Shown here piece after piece: positions 5,305 through 6,582 of a stretch of 6,582 nucleotides of DNA (positions within the stretch are counted from its first letter, which is position 1; every line of letters begins with the position of its first letter). The stretch is from JBFWNZ01 sp050250795 (GTDB taxonomy: Bacteria; Pseudomonadota; Alphaproteobacteria; UBA8366), in contig JBFWNZ010000221.1 of assembly GCA_050250795.1 (NCBI GenBank), positions 1 to 6,582 of the forward strand. Direction: 5' to 3'. The notes under the pieces were generated by a model. It was not told the origin of the DNA, did no database searches, and saw only the letters and a list, made by a program, of their open reading frames with translations. The position numbers were made by a program, and so were the translations under genes.

Positions 5305-6372
5305 TTACTTGCAGCTCAGCAGCGCGTCCTTGCCCGGGCTCTTCCAATAGCCGGTCTTCAGCATGTCGAAGGTCGCCGCGGCGAACTTCTCGCCTGACTC
5401 TTCCTTGAATGCCTCATAGGCGGCCTTGGAACGCTCCTGCCAGATCGGCAGGTTCTTCGGGTCCATCTCGTTGACCTTAACGTCCGGCTTCGCTTCCCTG
5501 ATCTTGGCCAGATAGAAGGCGTCGTCCATCTCGGCCTGCTTCAGCGACCAGCCCTGCAGCGCATAGGCCGTCTGCTTCAGCACCGCCTGCTGCTCCTTCG
5601 TCAGCTTGTCCCAGAAGGGCTTGCCGGCAGCGATGATCTCGGGGTTGTAGACGTAGTTCATCAGCGAGATGTAAGGGCTCACCTCATAGAACTTCGAGGT
5701 GTAGATGGTCGACAGCGGGTTGTCCTGACCATCCACCACGCCGGAGGCGAGTGCCTGATACAGTTCGGCGAAGGACACCGAGCTGGGGCTCACGCCGAAG
5801 GATTCGAACAGGATGATCTTGGACTTGCTCGGCGGCACGCGGTGCTTCATGCCCTTGAAGTCGTCCGGAACGGCGACGGGCCTGTTGCGCAGCGTGAACT
5901 GGCGATAGCCATAGCCGCCCTGGCCCAGCAGGACCATGCCCTGGCATTCGAAGGCCTGCTGCAGATCCTTGGTCAGCGCCGGATCGTGAATCACGCGATT
6001 GACCGAAGTCCAGTCGGGAAACACGAAGGGCAGGTCCCAAAAGCGCATCTCGGGATATTTGCCGGTGAAGACGGAGGTGTGGATCAGCACTTCATGCGTG
6101 CCCAGCACCAGGCCTTCCAGCTGTGCGCGTTCCTTGCCCAGGGCGCTGGACGCGAACAGCTTCATGCGGACCTTGCCCTGGCTCGCCACGTCGGTCAGAG
6201 CATCCCATTCTTTTGCGGACACGCCCATGATGCTGTCCTCGGCAAGGCTGATGCCTACCTTGACTTCGAGCTTTTCCTGGGCGTTTGCGACGGCCGACGA
6301 CCCCGCCGCCAGCGCCAGCGCGACGGCGGCTGCGGCAACCGGCCGAAGGCTGATTCGGCTGTCTTTCTGCAT
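5305..6372 (-). CDS. dctP: TRAP transporter periplasmic substrate-binding protein, DctP family
   Basis: A 355-residue periplasmic solute-binding protein of the tripartite ATP-independent (TRAP) class, which captures small organic acids and hands them to a DctQ/DctM membrane permease. The N-terminus is a Sec signal peptide: basic start, hydrophobic stretch at about 11-24, and a VANA-Q site suggesting cleavage after residue 31. Family signatures are FWDLPFVFPDW (111-121), DFKGMKHRVP (171-180) with Arg178, the position usually binding the ligand carboxylate, and FAELYQALASGVVDGQDNPL (201-220). The start ATG at 6372 has GGGGAG 7 nt upstream. A strong terminator follows, and the 210 bp upstream show no permease gene, so it appears to be transcribed alone. 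The substrate cannot be told from sequence; the symbol is a family label. It has only two cysteines, Cys143 and the penultimate Cys354. Confidence 0.9.
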   Translation of the reverse strand: MQKDSRISLRPVAAAAVALALAAGSSAVANAQEKLEVKVGISLAEDSIMGVSAKEWDALTDVASQGKVRMKLFASSALGKERAQLEGLVLGTHEVLIHTSVFTGKYPEMRFWDLPFVFPDWTSVNRVIHDPALTKDLQQAFECQGMVLLGQGGYGYRQFTLRNRPVAVPDDFKGMKHRVPPSKSKIILFESFGVSPSSVSFAELYQALASGVVDGQDNPLSTIYTSKFYEVSPYISLMNYVYNPEIIAAGKPFWDKLTKEQQAVLKQTAYALQGWSLKQAEMDDAFYLAKIREAKPDVKVNEMDPKNLPIWQERSKAAYEAFKEESGEKFAAATFDMLKTGYWKSPGKDALLSCK

Positions 6373-6379
6373 GACGTTT

Positions 6380-6385
6380 CTCCCC
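6380..6385 (-). promoter_or_regulatory. Ribosome-binding site of dctP
   Basis: On the minus strand this reads GGGGAG, 7 nt before the ATG at 6372, and supports that start together with the well-formed signal peptide. It overlaps the short palindrome TCCCCGGGGA at 6381-6390. Confidence 0.6.
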
Positions 6386-6582
6386 GGGGAAAGGCTTGAG
6401 AGTGCCTTCCGCCCCTATGCGAGTGGAAAAGGTGGCGCCCGAACGGGCCCACGAAGGCCCAAGTCTCTATCCATGGGCGGCGGCTGTCGAGGCGGGATGA
6501 CCTCTGCCCCCCGCGCTGGGTGCATGTCCGGCATTCGCTGCGCGCGGGACTGTTAACCATCCCAGATCGCGAGGACCGAAAC
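6386..6582. other. Non-coding upstream region of dctP
   Basis: No open frame here resembles a known protein on either strand. It presumably holds the dctP promoter, but I could not find a convincing -35/-10 pair; TTCGGG with CATAGG at 18 bp on the minus strand is the best weak match. A short inverted repeat, GGGCC (6445-6449) with GGCCC (6456-6460), lies within it. The right edge cuts the region before any neighbouring gene is seen. Confidence 0.4.

Noticed and set aside
6255..6560. Small minus-strand frame covering the dctP upstream region and signal peptide
   Set aside because: It is out of frame with dctP, has no recognisable domain, and overlaps the signal peptide coding sequence; dctP has its own good start and ribosome-binding site.
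6386..6582. Sigma54 promoter upstream of dctP
   Set aside because: The best GG-N10-GC match (TTGGGCCTTCGTGGGC on the minus strand) departs too far from TTGGCACG-N4-TTGC to be credible.

Overview
The window is about 6.6 kb of uniformly GC-rich bacterial DNA and reads as ordinary chromosomal metabolic sequence. Protein signatures, GC content, promoter-like elements with a CTAG-containing -10 box and a type of palindromic intergenic repeat all fit an alphaproteobacterium. A Rhodospirillales-like or other marine or soil lineage is a guess, because no marker gene is present.

Layout, left to right. Positions 1-1359 (minus strand) hold the start of bioD, cut by the left edge, preceded by a complete bioF; the two are joined by an ATGA stop/start overlap. 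A 95-bp divergent control region (1360-1454) holds candidate back-to-back promoters that overlap each other. On the plus strand follow bioB (1455-2453, with a possible GTG start at 1446), a 107-bp spacer filled by a striking inverted pair of palindromic repeats, and bioA (2561-3850). bioA runs tail-to-tail into a minus-strand O-acetylhomoserine sulfhydrylase (metY-type, 3847-5145), with the two stop codons interleaved. Upstream of metY are a good Shine-Dalgarno, a small leader hairpin, a candidate promoter and then a textbook intrinsic terminator. That terminator belongs to the next minus-strand gene, a TRAP-transporter periplasmic binding protein of the DctP family (5305-6372). The last 210 bp are non-coding upstream sequence.

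How the genes work together. BioF, BioA, BioD and BioB are the four late enzymes of biotin synthesis: pimeloyl thioester plus alanine to KAPA, then DAPA, dethiobiotin and biotin. They are split into two divergent units, bioFD and bioBA, so one short intergenic region could control the whole pathway. MetY makes homocysteine, which leads to methionine and S-adenosylmethionine; both BioA and BioB normally consume S-adenosylmethionine. That link is suggestive but unproven. The TRAP binding protein looks like a separate single-gene transcript, and no permease genes are in view.

I found no clearly undescribed system. The observations most worth a second look are the repeat pair between bioB and bioA, whose copies differ by a compensatory base-pair change; the compact overlapping promoters between bioF and bioB, with a TGTA/TACA inverted repeat; the interleaved stops of bioA and metY; and the apparently orphan DctP protein.
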